From CAMDGX01 sp031424895 (GTDB lineage: Bacteria; Pseudomonadota; Alphaproteobacteria; Acetobacterales; Acetobacteraceae): 64,000 bases of DNA. The notes beneath the pieces were generated by a model. That model saw nothing but the letters and a program-made list of their open reading frames with translations, was not told where the DNA came from and did no database searches. The stretch's first letter is position 1. Each line of letters opens with the position of its first letter. The stretch is from positions 1-64,000 of the forward strand of contig JANPIH010000172.1 in assembly GCA_031424895.1 (NCBI GenBank), read 5' to 3'. Position numbers and translations under genes: made by a program. Shown in pieces: positions 56,676 through 64,000 of the stretch.

Positions 56676-56725
56676 GGACAGGAGTTTTCTGGTTCTTCTT
56701 TTCAAGAAAGAACATGCTCTCTTTC
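56676..56725 (-). repeat. AT-rich palindrome, single right arm (copy 9)
   Basis: GGACAGGAGTTTTCTG followed by GTTCTTCTT / AGAAAGAAC (one mismatch, one wobble), then ATGCTCTCTTTCTT at the heparinase-gene stop. A CCTGTC about 20 nt upstream pairs with GACAGG, as expected for a core stem whose left arm has been lost or decayed. Confidence 0.65.
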
Positions 56726-58336
56726 TTAACCGACCCGCGTGATTGCCCAGCGGACCTGCTGGGGGCCGTCCTGGGTGCCGGTGAGGACGACCTGTTCGGC
56801 GTGGCGGGGTTCGGCGCCGCCGAGATAGATGCTTTCCTCCAGGGTGACGCGGGCGCCGTCGGCGCGCAGGCGCCAGCCGGTGCCGGAGGGGAGGCGGAGG
56901 AGGACGGCCTCGCCATCCTGCTGGAGGCTGGCCTCGACGGTGGGGTGGAGGTGGAAACGGACGACGAAGGGTTGCGGGGTTTGGGCCTCGACGGCGTCTT
57001 CGCCGCGGATGTCCTCGCCGGATTCGGCGATGTAGATGCGGCGGCTGTGGACGGCGCCGAAGGGGATGCGCCAGCCGTCGTGGCTGGCGTGGAGCCAGTG
57101 GGCGCCGCCGGATTCCTGGCGCGAGACTTCTACATGGTCCGGGCGGCGGGTGCCGAGGCCGTCGGGCTTGAGGTCGGCGGAGCTGGTTTCGGCGATGACC
57201 AGGGTGGAGTGGGCGGCGGTGGCGCGGCAGGCGTCGCGCCATTCGGGGCCGGCGCCGGGGGCGGCGCCGCAGTTGACGATGAGGCGTTCGCGGCCGATCG
57301 AGAGCTCGAAGGCGAGCGTGCCGGCATGGGCGTTGCGGTCGAGCTTGGCGGGTGGCGGCGCTCCGCAATCCATGATGAGCACGGTGCGGCCGGTTTGAAG
57401 GCGGTGGAAGCCGCCTTCGGGCAGTTGCGAGGGCATGCGGCCGGCGCGGCCGGCCTGGATGAGCACGGCTTCGATGCGGGCGGGGGTTTCCTCGGCGGTG
57501 CCGTTGAACAGGGCGAGCCCGCCATCGCCGTGGCGCAGGAGGCGCAGGGCCGGGCCCATACGTTCGATGGCGCGGGCAAGCGGTTCGGGGGCGGGGGCCT
57601 GGGCGGCCTGGAGCAGGGCGCGGATTTCGACGAGGTCCATCAGGACGGCGAGTTGCTGGGCGGGAGAGCGTTCGCAGTGGCAGCCGTCGGGCAGCACCTG
57701 GCGGTTGAGCTCCTGGGGCAGGACGCGCAGGGCGCGGGAGAGGAAGGCGTTGTGTTCGGGGAGTGCGACCGCGGCGGCGATGAGGCCCTTGACGGCGGTG
57801 AGCGCGCGGGCGTCGAGCTCCTCGGCGGGCAGCGCGGCGGCAAGCATGCGGGCATCGGCGACGAGGCGGCCCATGAGGCGCTGGCGGAAGCCGTCATCGG
57901 CGGAGGCGGCGAAGAAATCGTAGTGGCCGAGCCAGGCGGCGATGCGGGCGCCGATGATGTCCGGGCGGTCGGCGATCGGGTCGGGCTCGGGTTCGCCGAT
58001 CCAGTCCGACACGAGGGCGCGGGCGCGCATGCGGGCGGCGTCGGTGCCCAGCGCACGCAGGTCGCGCAGCCAGGTAAAGCCATGGGCGGCGCCGCGCAGG
58101 AGGGGGTTGCCAGAGGGGGAGGAGGGAGAGGCGGTGAAGGCGCCGGGGCGCAGCGGGATGCCTCCGCCGGCCAGGGTGAGTTCGCCGCGCATGATCTGGG
58201 CGCCGGCTTCGAGGTCGCCGAGCCACGGGTCACGGACGGGCTGGGCGGGGGCGTCGGGAACGCGGGCCATGCGCAGGCTGGGGAGTTTCGCGAGCTGGCG
58301 GCGGGCGTCGCGCAGCCAGGTGCCGGGGGGCTTCAT
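56726..58336 (-). CDS. Heparinase II/III family protein
   Basis: A 536-residue protein of the heparinase II/III-like family found beside rsmB in many alphaproteobacteria. It has an all-helical N-terminal toroid (about 80-290, for example WLRDLRALGTDAARMRARAL) and a C-terminal beta-sandwich with HAGTLAFELSIGRERLIVNC, ATAAHSTLVIAETSSAD and VVRFHLHPTVEA. No signal peptide is seen, so the natural substrate and location are unclear. ATG 58336 is 10 bp after the rpe stop on the same strand. Confidence 0.87.
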   Translation of the reverse strand: MKPPGTWLRDARRQLAKLPSLRMARVPDAPAQPVRDPWLGDLEAGAQIMRGELTLAGGGIPLRPGAFTASPSSPSGNPLLRGAAHGFTWLRDLRALGTDAARMRARALVSDWIGEPEPDPIADRPDIIGARIAAWLGHYDFFAASADDGFRQRLMGRLVADARMLAAALPAEELDARALTAVKGLIAAAVALPEHNAFLSRALRVLPQELNRQVLPDGCHCERSPAQQLAVLMDLVEIRALLQAAQAPAPEPLARAIERMGPALRLLRHGDGGLALFNGTAEETPARIEAVLIQAGRAGRMPSQLPEGGFHRLQTGRTVLIMDCGAPPPAKLDRNAHAGTLAFELSIGRERLIVNCGAAPGAGPEWRDACRATAAHSTLVIAETSSADLKPDGLGTRRPDHVEVSRQESGGAHWLHASHDGWRIPFGAVHSRRIYIAESGEDIRGEDAVEAQTPQPFVVRFHLHPTVEASLQQDGEAVLLRLPSGTGWRLRADGARVTLEESIYLGGAEPRHAEQVVLTGTQDGPQQVRWAITRVG

Positions 58337-58346
58337 GCCCAAGCAC

Positions 58347-59015
58347 TCATATCGGGAGGCTCCTGAGGGCGGCGATGGCGCTTGTGTAGTCGGGGGCAGC
58401 AAAGATGGCGGTGCCGGCGACCAGGACGTCCGCACCGGCGGCGATGACGCGGGGGGCGGTTTTGGGCGTGATGCCGCCGTCGACCTGGAGGCGGATAGGG
58501 CGCCCGGTTGCCTGGATCGCGGCGCGCATGGCAACGATGCGGGGGAGCTGGGAATCGAGGAAGGGTTGGCCGCCAAAGCCCGGGTTAACCGTCATCATCA
58601 TGACGGTATCGCACATGTCGAGGACCGGGAGCACCATCTCGATCGGGGTCGCAGGGTTCAACACCACGCCAGGAGCGCAACCGAGGGCACGGATCAGTTG
58701 GAGGGAGCGGTGCAGGTGGGGGCCGGATTCGGGGTGGATGGAGATGCGGTTCGCACCGGCCTCGGCGAAGGCCGGGATGTAGGGGTCAACGGGGGCGATC
58801 ATCAGGTGAACGTCGAACGGCAGGGTGGTGTGGGGCTTCAGGCGGGCAATGATGGGGGGACCAAAGCTGATGTTGGGGACGAAATGGCCGTCCATGACAT
58901 CGAGATGGAGCCAGTCGGCGCCCGCGGCCTGGATGGCGCGAACCTCCTCGCCAGCGCGGGCGAAGTCGGCCGCCAGCAGGCTGGGGGCGATAAGGATGGG
59001 GGAGGCGGGGTGCAT
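58347..59015 (-). CDS. rpe: Ribulose-phosphate 3-epimerase
   Basis: Interconverts ribulose 5-phosphate and xylulose 5-phosphate in the pentose phosphate pathway. The 222-residue TIM barrel has SLLAADFARAGEEVRAIQAA, the metal/catalytic HLDVMDGHFVPNISFGP, FDVHLMIAPVDPYI, MTVNPGFGGQPFL and the phosphate loop LQVDGGITPKTAP, VLVAGTAIF. It belongs to the rsmB-rpe-heparinase string. Confidence 0.96.
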   Translation of the reverse strand: MHPASPILIAPSLLAADFARAGEEVRAIQAAGADWLHLDVMDGHFVPNISFGPPIIARLKPHTTLPFDVHLMIAPVDPYIPAFAEAGANRISIHPESGPHLHRSLQLIRALGCAPGVVLNPATPIEMVLPVLDMCDTVMMMTVNPGFGGQPFLDSQLPRIVAMRAAIQATGRPIRLQVDGGITPKTAPRVIAAGADVLVAGTAIFAAPDYTSAIAALRSLPI

Positions 59016-59064
59016 GGCCTCTTCTAGCGATGGGACTCCGGGGGGGGCAAGGCAGGGGAAAGGC

Positions 59065-60291
59065 CTAGGTGCGCTGGAACCTGGCGATGAAGAAGCCGTC
59101 CATGCCCATGGCGGGGCCCATGGCGGGTGTCGTGCGGATGTCGCCTCCCGAAGTGAGGGCTTCGGGGAGGGGACATTCGGCCGGGTTGAAAAGGGCCGCG
59201 GCGAGGGGGAGGGTGGCCAGGGCAGCCTGGATGCGGGCGAGGCCTTCCTCGGGCTGAAGGGAGCAGACGGCGTAGACCAGCCGGCCGCCAGGTTTGAGCA
59301 TGGCGGCGGCGGCGGCGAGGAGGTGGTCCTGCCGCTCAGCCATCGCGGCGACATCGCGGGGGCGGCGGAGGTGGAGGATTTCGGGGTGGCGGCGGATGGT
59401 GCCGGTTGCGGTGCAGGGGGCGTCGAGCAGAACGGCGTCGAAAAGCTGGTCGGGGCGCCAGGTGGTGGCGTCCGCCTGAATTATGTCGGCCTGGAGGTTC
59501 AGGCGGGCCAGGTTCTCGCGCAGGCGGGCAAGGCGGGCGGGGTTGTGCTCGATGGCGGTAACGATGGCGCCGGCGGAAGCGAGTTGGGCGGTTTTGCCGC
59601 CGGGGGCGGCACAAAGGTCGGCGATGCGCTCGCCGGGCTGGGGGGCGAGCAGAAGGGCCGGGAGGGCGGCGGCGGCGTCCTGAACCCAGAAGCTGCCTTC
59701 GGAGAAGCCAGGGAGGTCGGTGGGGCGGGTGCCGGAGGGGTAGCGGTGCGAGCCGGTGGGCAGGCATTCCCCGCCAGGCGGGGGTTCGGCGCCGGGCTTA
59801 AGCGTAAGGTCGAGGGGGGCTTCGTGCTGGTGGGCCTCGGCGATGGCGCGGGCTTCGCGGCCCCAGGAGGCCCAGAGCCAGGGCGGGGTGTCCAGGCGGG
59901 GGGAGTCGAGCCCATCGAGCGCTGACGGGGTAAGCTTGCGCAGGACCGCGTTGATCAGCCCGGTGAAGGGGGCAAGGCCGCGGGCGCGCGCGAGGTCGAC
60001 AGCGGTGGCGACGGCAGCATGAGCGGGGGTTTCAAGCAGCAGCAGGCCGGCGGCACCCAGGCGCAGGATGTTACGCACCGGGTCGGGCGGGGCCTTGCGC
60101 AGGAACGGTTCCAACACGGCATCGAGCGTGCCAGCACGGCGCAACACGGCAGCCGCCAGGCGATGGGCGGCGGCGCGGTCGCGCGGGTCGATGGCAGGGA
60201 GGGAGGCGATCGCCTCGTCGAGCGTGCGGCGGCGGTCCAGCACGGCGGCGAGGAGGTCGAAGGCGGCGAGGCGGGTGGGGTCGGCAGTCAT
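59065..60291 (-). CDS. rsmB: 16S rRNA (cytosine-C5)-methyltransferase RsmB family
   Basis: Methylates a cytosine of 16S rRNA with SAM. The 408-residue protein has an N-terminal NusB-like domain (about 1-130) and the RsmB methyltransferase domain with SAM motif IADLCAAPGGKTAQLAS, the catalytic Cys motif LLDAPCTATGTIRRHPEI and the second Cys in LVYAVCSLQPEEG. The ATG at 60291 is just outside repeat copy 10; an earlier start would translate the repeat. Confidence 0.93.
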   Translation of the reverse strand: MTADPTRLAAFDLLAAVLDRRRTLDEAIASLPAIDPRDRAAAHRLAAAVLRRAGTLDAVLEPFLRKAPPDPVRNILRLGAAGLLLLETPAHAAVATAVDLARARGLAPFTGLINAVLRKLTPSALDGLDSPRLDTPPWLWASWGREARAIAEAHQHEAPLDLTLKPGAEPPPGGECLPTGSHRYPSGTRPTDLPGFSEGSFWVQDAAAALPALLLAPQPGERIADLCAAPGGKTAQLASAGAIVTAIEHNPARLARLRENLARLNLQADIIQADATTWRPDQLFDAVLLDAPCTATGTIRRHPEILHLRRPRDVAAMAERQDHLLAAAAAMLKPGGRLVYAVCSLQPEEGLARIQAALATLPLAAALFNPAECPLPEALTSGGDIRTTPAMGPAMGMDGFFIARFQRT

Positions 60292-60293
60292 GG

Positions 60294-60434
60294 CAGGAAG
60301 ATTCTTCTTTTTTGTGAACAAAAAAGAAGCAAAAAAAACTTCATCCATAGGTGCGGAGAGTCAAGGCAGTCGACCCTGGCGTAAGGATAAAGTGTTTTTG
60401 CTTCTTTTTGTTCACAAAAAGAAGAATTTTGCTT
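60294..60434. repeat. AT-rich two-armed palindrome, copy 10 (complete)
   Basis: Left arm: GGAAGATT then CTTCTTTTTTG / CAAAAAAGAAG, loop TGAA, then CAAAAAAAACTTCATCC. Right arm: GGATAAAGTGTTTTTG then CTTCTTTTTG / CAAAAAGAAG, loop TTCA, ending GAATTTTGCTT at the ychF stop. ATCC and GGAT pair across the core. The left stem is one pair longer than the right. Confidence 0.88.
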
Positions 60435-61527
60435 AAACATTGAATCGAAACAACAATACATCTCCATCCTTGACCACGTATTCCTTGCCTTCGACGTGCA
60501 TTTTTCCTGCGGCCTTGGCGCCGGTTTCGCCTTTGAGAGCGACGTAATCGTCATAGCCGATCGTTTCGGCAGCGATAAAGCCGCGTTCGAAGTCGCCGTG
60601 AATAACGCCGGCGGCCTGGGGCGCTTTGGTACCGGCGGTGATGGTCCAGGCGCGGGCTTCCTTGGGGCCGCAGGTGAAGTAGGTGACGAGGCCGAGCAGG
60701 GCGTAGCCTTCGCGGATGATGCGATCGAGGCCGCTGTCGTGCAGGCCGAGGCCTTCGAGAAACTCGCGGCGGTCTTCCTCGGGAAGCTGGGCGACTTCGG
60801 CTTCGATGGCGGCGGAGACGATAACGTAGCGCGCACCTTCGGCCTTCGCGCGCTCGATCACGCGGGTCGAATGGGCGTTGCCGGTGGCGGCTTCGGATTC
60901 GGCGACGTTGCAGACATATAGGACGGGCTTGGCGGTGAGGAGCTGGAGGCGGCGGACCGCTTCCTCCTCGCCTTTAGGGATTGCGGTGCGGGCCATGCGG
61001 CCTTCGGTCAGCGCCGCGACGAGGGGCTCCATGAGGGCGACCAGGCCCGCGGCTTCCTTATCGTTGCCGCGGGCTTTCTTCTGAGCGGCATAGAGGCGCT
61101 TTTCCAGGCTGTCGAGGTCGGCGAGCATGAGTTCGGTTTCGACCGTTTCGGCGTCGCGGATGGGGTCGACGGAGCCTTCGACGTGGGTGACGTCGCCGTC
61201 TTCGAAGCAGCGCAGGACGTGGACGATGGCGTCGACCTCACGGATGTTGGCGAGGAACTGGTTGCCGAGGCCTTCGCCCTTGGAGGCGCCGCGGACCAGG
61301 CCGGCGATGTCAACGAATTCGAGGCTGGTGGGGATGGTTTTCTGGGACTTGCCGATGGTGGTCAGCATGTCGAGGCGCGGGTCGGGCACGGCGACGCGGC
61401 CGACGTTCGGCTCGATTGTACAAAAAGGATAATTGGCTGCTTGAGCAGCGACGGTAGCCGTCAGGGCGTTGAAAAGGGTCGATTTGCCGACATTGGGCAG
61501 GCCGACGATGCCGCAGTTGAAACCCAT
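60433..61527 (-). CDS. ychF: Redox-regulated ATPase YchF (OLA1 family)
   Basis: A ribosome-associated P-loop NTPase that prefers ATP. The 364-residue protein has the G1 loop GIVGLPNVGKSTLFNALT, the switch region FVDIAGLVRGASKGEGLGNQ, the altered G4 segment (PVLYVCNVAESE), a coiled-coil insertion and a C-terminal TGS domain. The last residues (VKDGDVLLFRFNV) are typical. Its stop overlaps repeat copy 10; its start is 1 bp after the pth stop. Confidence 0.96.
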   Translation of the reverse strand: MGFNCGIVGLPNVGKSTLFNALTATVAAQAANYPFCTIEPNVGRVAVPDPRLDMLTTIGKSQKTIPTSLEFVDIAGLVRGASKGEGLGNQFLANIREVDAIVHVLRCFEDGDVTHVEGSVDPIRDAETVETELMLADLDSLEKRLYAAQKKARGNDKEAAGLVALMEPLVAALTEGRMARTAIPKGEEEAVRRLQLLTAKPVLYVCNVAESEAATGNAHSTRVIERAKAEGARYVIVSAAIEAEVAQLPEEDRREFLEGLGLHDSGLDRIIREGYALLGLVTYFTCGPKEARAWTITAGTKAPQAAGVIHGDFERGFIAAETIGYDDYVALKGETGAKAAGKMHVEGKEYVVKDGDVLLFRFNV

Positions 61528-61528
61528 C

Positions 61529-62107
61529 TTACTTGCTTTCCTGGGTGAGCAGCGCCACGCGCGTCATGAAGTCTTCGGGTTTGTCCTGCGCGAGCATCGG
61601 GGCAGCGTCGGCCACGGCGTCGAGCAGGTCGAGCAGCCACGGCTGGTCGACCTTGGCGAAGTCGCCCAGCACGTGGCCAGTAACGCGGGCCTTGTCGCCG
61701 GGGTGGCCGATGCCGAGGCGGACGCGCCAGTAGTCCGGTGTGGCGAGTTGGCGGTCCATGCTGCGCAGGCCGTTGTGGCCGGCGGCACCGCCGCCCCGTT
61801 TGACGCGGACGCGGCCGGGAGCGAGGTCGAGCTCGTCGTGAAAGGCGGTGATGTCGGCGGGCGGAAGCTTGAAGAAGGCGGCGGCCGGTTGGACGGATTC
61901 GCCGGAGCCGTTCATGTAGGTGAGCGGCTTGAGGGCGAGGATCTTCTGGCCGCCGATGGTTCCCTCCGCCACGACGCCCTTGAAGCGGTTCCGCCACGGG
62001 GTAAAGCCATGGCGGTACGCGATGGCATCGAGCGCCATGAAGCCGATGTTGTGGCGCTGGCGCAGCATGCCGGGCTCAGGATTGCCCAGACCTACCCACA
62101 GCTTCAC
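61529..62107 (-). CDS. pth: Peptidyl-tRNA hydrolase
   Basis: Recycles peptidyl-tRNA released prematurely from ribosomes. The 192-residue protein has WVGLGNPEPGMLRQRHNIGF (with the catalytic His/Asn region), KPLTYMNGSGESV, FHDELDLAPGRVRVKRGGGA and GHNGLRSMD. It is between rplY and ychF in the order usual for alphaproteobacteria. Confidence 0.95.
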   Translation of the reverse strand: MKLWVGLGNPEPGMLRQRHNIGFMALDAIAYRHGFTPWRNRFKGVVAEGTIGGQKILALKPLTYMNGSGESVQPAAAFFKLPPADITAFHDELDLAPGRVRVKRGGGAAGHNGLRSMDRQLATPDYWRVRLGIGHPGDKARVTGHVLGDFAKVDQPWLLDLLDAVADAAPMLAQDKPEDFMTRVALLTQESK

Positions 62108-62140
62108 GACATCGGCTTCCCCTGGAGCCCGCGGGCTGGG

Positions 62141-62827
62141 TTACTTCTTTTTGGCGGCGGGCTTGGCGGGGGCTTTGGTGCCGCCGGCAGGGGCCTTGGT
62201 GCCGCCGGCGGGGGCCTTGGTGCCACCGGCGGGGGCCGCGGCCTCGGCGGTCTCGGCCATCTTGGTAGGGGCGGCGACCGAGGCGATGACGAAGTCGCGA
62301 TCGGTGATGGTGGCGCGGACGCCTTCGGTGCCCTTGAGGTCCGACCAGCGGATATTGTCGGTGATATCGAGCGGGCCGAGGTCGGCGTCGAAATGGGCGG
62401 GAACGTTGTCGGGGTCGACGAAGCATTCCACGGCGTGGCGAACGACGTTCAGCACACCGCCGCGCTTGAGGCCGATGGAGGTGAGCTCGTTGTGGAAGAC
62501 GACGGCGACGGCGACGCGCACCATCTCGCCAGGGGCGAGGCGCTGAAAGTCGACATGCTCGGGCTGGTCGGTGACGGGGTGGAACTGCACCTCGCGGATG
62601 AGGGCGCGGGTGCTTTCGCCGTTCAGCTTCACCTCGAACAGGCGCGAGCGCCAGCCGGCGGTGTGGATTTCCTTGAGCACGGTCTTGGGTTCAAGCGCGA
62701 TCAGGGTGGGTGCCTGCTTGGCGCCATAGATCACACCGGGCACCTTGCCCTGCCGCCGGGTCGCGCGTGCTGCCCCCTTACCTGCACGCTCGCGCGCCGC
62801 GGCCTCGATCGTCACGAAGTTGGCCAT
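62141..62827 (-). CDS. rplY: 50S ribosomal protein L25 / general stress protein Ctc
   Basis: Binds 5S rRNA in the large subunit. The 228-residue TL5/Ctc form has the N-terminal L25 domain (ERAGKGAARATRRQGKVPGV and REVQFHPVTDQPEHVDFQRL) and a C-terminal beta-barrel domain, then an Ala/Lys-rich tail with PAGGTKA three times in tandem. The tandem units are 21 bp long at about 62167-62236. The ATG at 62827 is chosen on the conserved N-terminus. Confidence 0.95.
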   Translation of the reverse strand: MANFVTIEAAARERAGKGAARATRRQGKVPGVIYGAKQAPTLIALEPKTVLKEIHTAGWRSRLFEVKLNGESTRALIREVQFHPVTDQPEHVDFQRLAPGEMVRVAVAVVFHNELTSIGLKRGGVLNVVRHAVECFVDPDNVPAHFDADLGPLDITDNIRWSDLKGTEGVRATITDRDFVIASVAAPTKMAETAEAAAPAGGTKAPAGGTKAPAGGTKAPAKPAAKKK

Positions 62828-62986
62828 TGGGTCGCTCCATATGAAAACAACGCCGGCCTCCAGGGGTGCCGGCGCATCTGTAGTGGCATGGCCGGCGCGA
62901 ACGCCGACGGGAGGGGCGTGTAGCAGGGGGGCGGGCAGCAGGCAAACATCTTGACCTCCTGGGTGGCATGCGCGTTCCATTCCGGG

Positions 62987-64000
62987 ATGGAAGAGTTCCT
63001 GTTCGTTGCATTGATTGCGGTAGGCGGCTGGGTGCTGGGGATCGTGGGCTTCTTCCAGGCGCGCGTGGCACGGCGGGAGGTGCTGGCGCTGCGGCAGGCG
63101 CTGGCGGCGGGCGAGGCGATCGTGGCGCCGGCCGATCCGGCGGCAGCGTTCCGGACGGAGCTGGCGGCGGGGGAGGCGGAGGCCGGGATGCCGGATGTGG
63201 GGGCACGGCCTTCGCCGTTCGGGCCGTCGCCGTTTGGGCCGCCATTGAGTCCGCGGAGCTCCGTGCCGGTGGTGGGGGAGATGCCTCCACCCCCTCCGCC
63301 TCCTCCTCCGCCTCCCCTTCCTCCGCCACCGCCGCCTCTGCCGCCTGGGCCAAAGATCGATATCGAGGCGTTGCTGACGCTGCGCTGGGGGGTGTGGCTG
63401 GGCAGTGCGGCACTGCTGCTGTCCGGGGTTTTCCTGGTGGGCTACGCGGTGGAGCAGGGGTTGCTGGGGCCCGAGGTGCGGGTGTCTTTGGCGTTCCTGT
63501 TGGGGGGCGCGCTGCTGGCGGGCGCGGAGTGGCTGCGGCGGCGGTCGGCGCCATTACTGGAAGGGCCGGTTCTGGAAGGGACGCTGGCCGCGGATCATGC
63601 GCCGGCAGGGTTGGCGGCTGGCGGGGCGGCGGTGCTGTTCGGGGCGACCTATGGGGCGGGGCCAATGTATGGGCTGGTGCCGGGCGTGCTCGGCTTCGTG
63701 CTTATGGCGGCCGCGGCACTGGTGGGGATTTTCGCCTCCTTGCGGTTCGGAAAGCTGGCCGGGCTGGTGGGGGTGGCGGCGGCGTTTGCCACGCCGGCGC
63801 TGGTGGAAGCGCAGGCGCCGTTCGCGCCCGGGCTGTTCGGCTATTTGTTATTCGTAACGGCGGCAGCCTGCGTGGTGGTGCGGTTCAGCGCCTGGGCCTG
63901 GCTGGGCTGGATCGCGACGGTGGCGGGTGCCGCGTGGGTGGCGCTGGCGGCAACCGGGGGGCTGGGGCCGGAATACTGGGCGGCCGGGCTGTTCGTGCCG
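62987..64000 (+). CDS. DUF2339 membrane protein (partial, runs off the window)
   Basis: At least 338 residues of a large polytopic membrane protein. An N-terminal membrane segment (FLFVALIAVGGWVLGIVGFF) is followed by a linker of about 90 residues with a long run of Pro, then the DUF2339 signature IEALLTLRWGVWLGSAALLL and more helices (YAVEQGLLGPEVRVSLAFLL). Function in the family is unknown. The ATG is divergent from rplY with 159 bp between the starts. The 3' end lies beyond base 64000. Confidence 0.83.
   Translation, partial: MEEFLFVALIAVGGWVLGIVGFFQARVARREVLALRQALAAGEAIVAPADPAAAFRTELAAGEAEAGMPDVGARPSPFGPSPFGPPLSPRSSVPVVGEMPPPPPPPPPPPLPPPPPPLPPGPKIDIEALLTLRWGVWLGSAALLLSGVFLVGYAVEQGLLGPEVRVSLAFLLGGALLAGAEWLRRRSAPLLEGPVLEGTLAADHAPAGLAAGGAAVLFGATYGAGPMYGLVPGVLGFVLMAAAALVGIFASLRFGKLAGLVGVAAAFATPALVEAQAPFAPGLFGYLLFVTAAACVVVRFSAWAWLGWIATVAGAAWVALAATGGLGPEYWAAGLFVP

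Noticed and set aside
62167..62236. 21-bp tandem repeat in rplY as a mobile or regulatory repeat
   Set aside because: It is in frame and encodes PAGGTKA three times in the flexible L25 tail, a common type of low-complexity expansion.

Overview
The window is GC-rich bacterial chromosome with long antisense open frames, many 4-nt start/stop overlaps and a gene set typical of Alphaproteobacteria: class I lysyl-tRNA synthetase, a PetP/PetR regulator pair, DUF484-xerC, DUF1178, a cvpA-purF string and an HpnN-type hopanoid transporter. Gly/Ala-rich repeat proteins ending in a Hint domain and TPR-fused sulfotransferases and glycosyltransferases point to Acetobacteraceae. The genus cannot be told from the sequence, and no phage, plasmid, IS transposase, CRISPR array or rRNA/tRNA gene was found.

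Layout. 0-4 kb: greB, a small coiled-coil protein, a GMC oxidoreductase with an overlapping unknown gene, and a DUF374 acyltransferase. 4-10 kb: a Hint-domain repeat protein followed by a TPR-sulfotransferase and a TPR-glycosyltransferase, probably a surface-protein module. 10-14 kb: gloB, a methyltransferase with an overlapping lipoprotein gene, an acyl-CoA synthetase and a CHRD/PEP-CTERM protein. 14-25 kb: priA, transaldolase, DUF484-xerC, a GT87 membrane glycosyltransferase, an acyl-CoA dehydrogenase, dnaX-ybaB-recR and the SRP RNA with a good promoter. 25-34 kb: nudC, DUF1178, a degenerate GluRS-like protein, nadE, secB, ilvE, and petP-petR-histidine kinase. 34-43 kb: MITE-like repeats, an IgGFc-binding/PEP-CTERM protein, radA-cvpA-purF, gmhA-rmuC and an MFS exporter. 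43-56 kb: a DinG-type helicase, a methyltransferase, lysK next to an MprF-like membrane protein, and a 1683-residue protein joining an HpnN-type RND transporter to a GH42-like glycosidase. 56-64 kb: MITEs, heparinase-like/rpe/rsmB, ychF-pth-rplY, and the start of a DUF2339 membrane protein.

The most striking non-coding signal is a dispersed two-armed palindrome family that resembles REPINs but is AT-rich in this GC-rich genome. Ten copies or half-copies are clear. Each arm is a 20-26 nt hairpin of the CTTCTTTTT/AAAAAGAAG or GTTCTTTTT/AAAAAGAAC type with base-pair swaps that keep pairing. Arms sit in inverted pairs around a short variable core, nearly fill the gaps they occupy, and every copy lies at the 3' end of at least one gene; none lies between divergent genes. 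A second repeat class, about 190-245 bp with TACCAACC-type inverted ends, looks like a non-autonomous transposable element and occurs as two near-identical A copies, one B copy, a B fragment and a related end-less module. Two separate arrays of 14-bp tandem repeats, both placing a TGA in every unit, are a third oddity.
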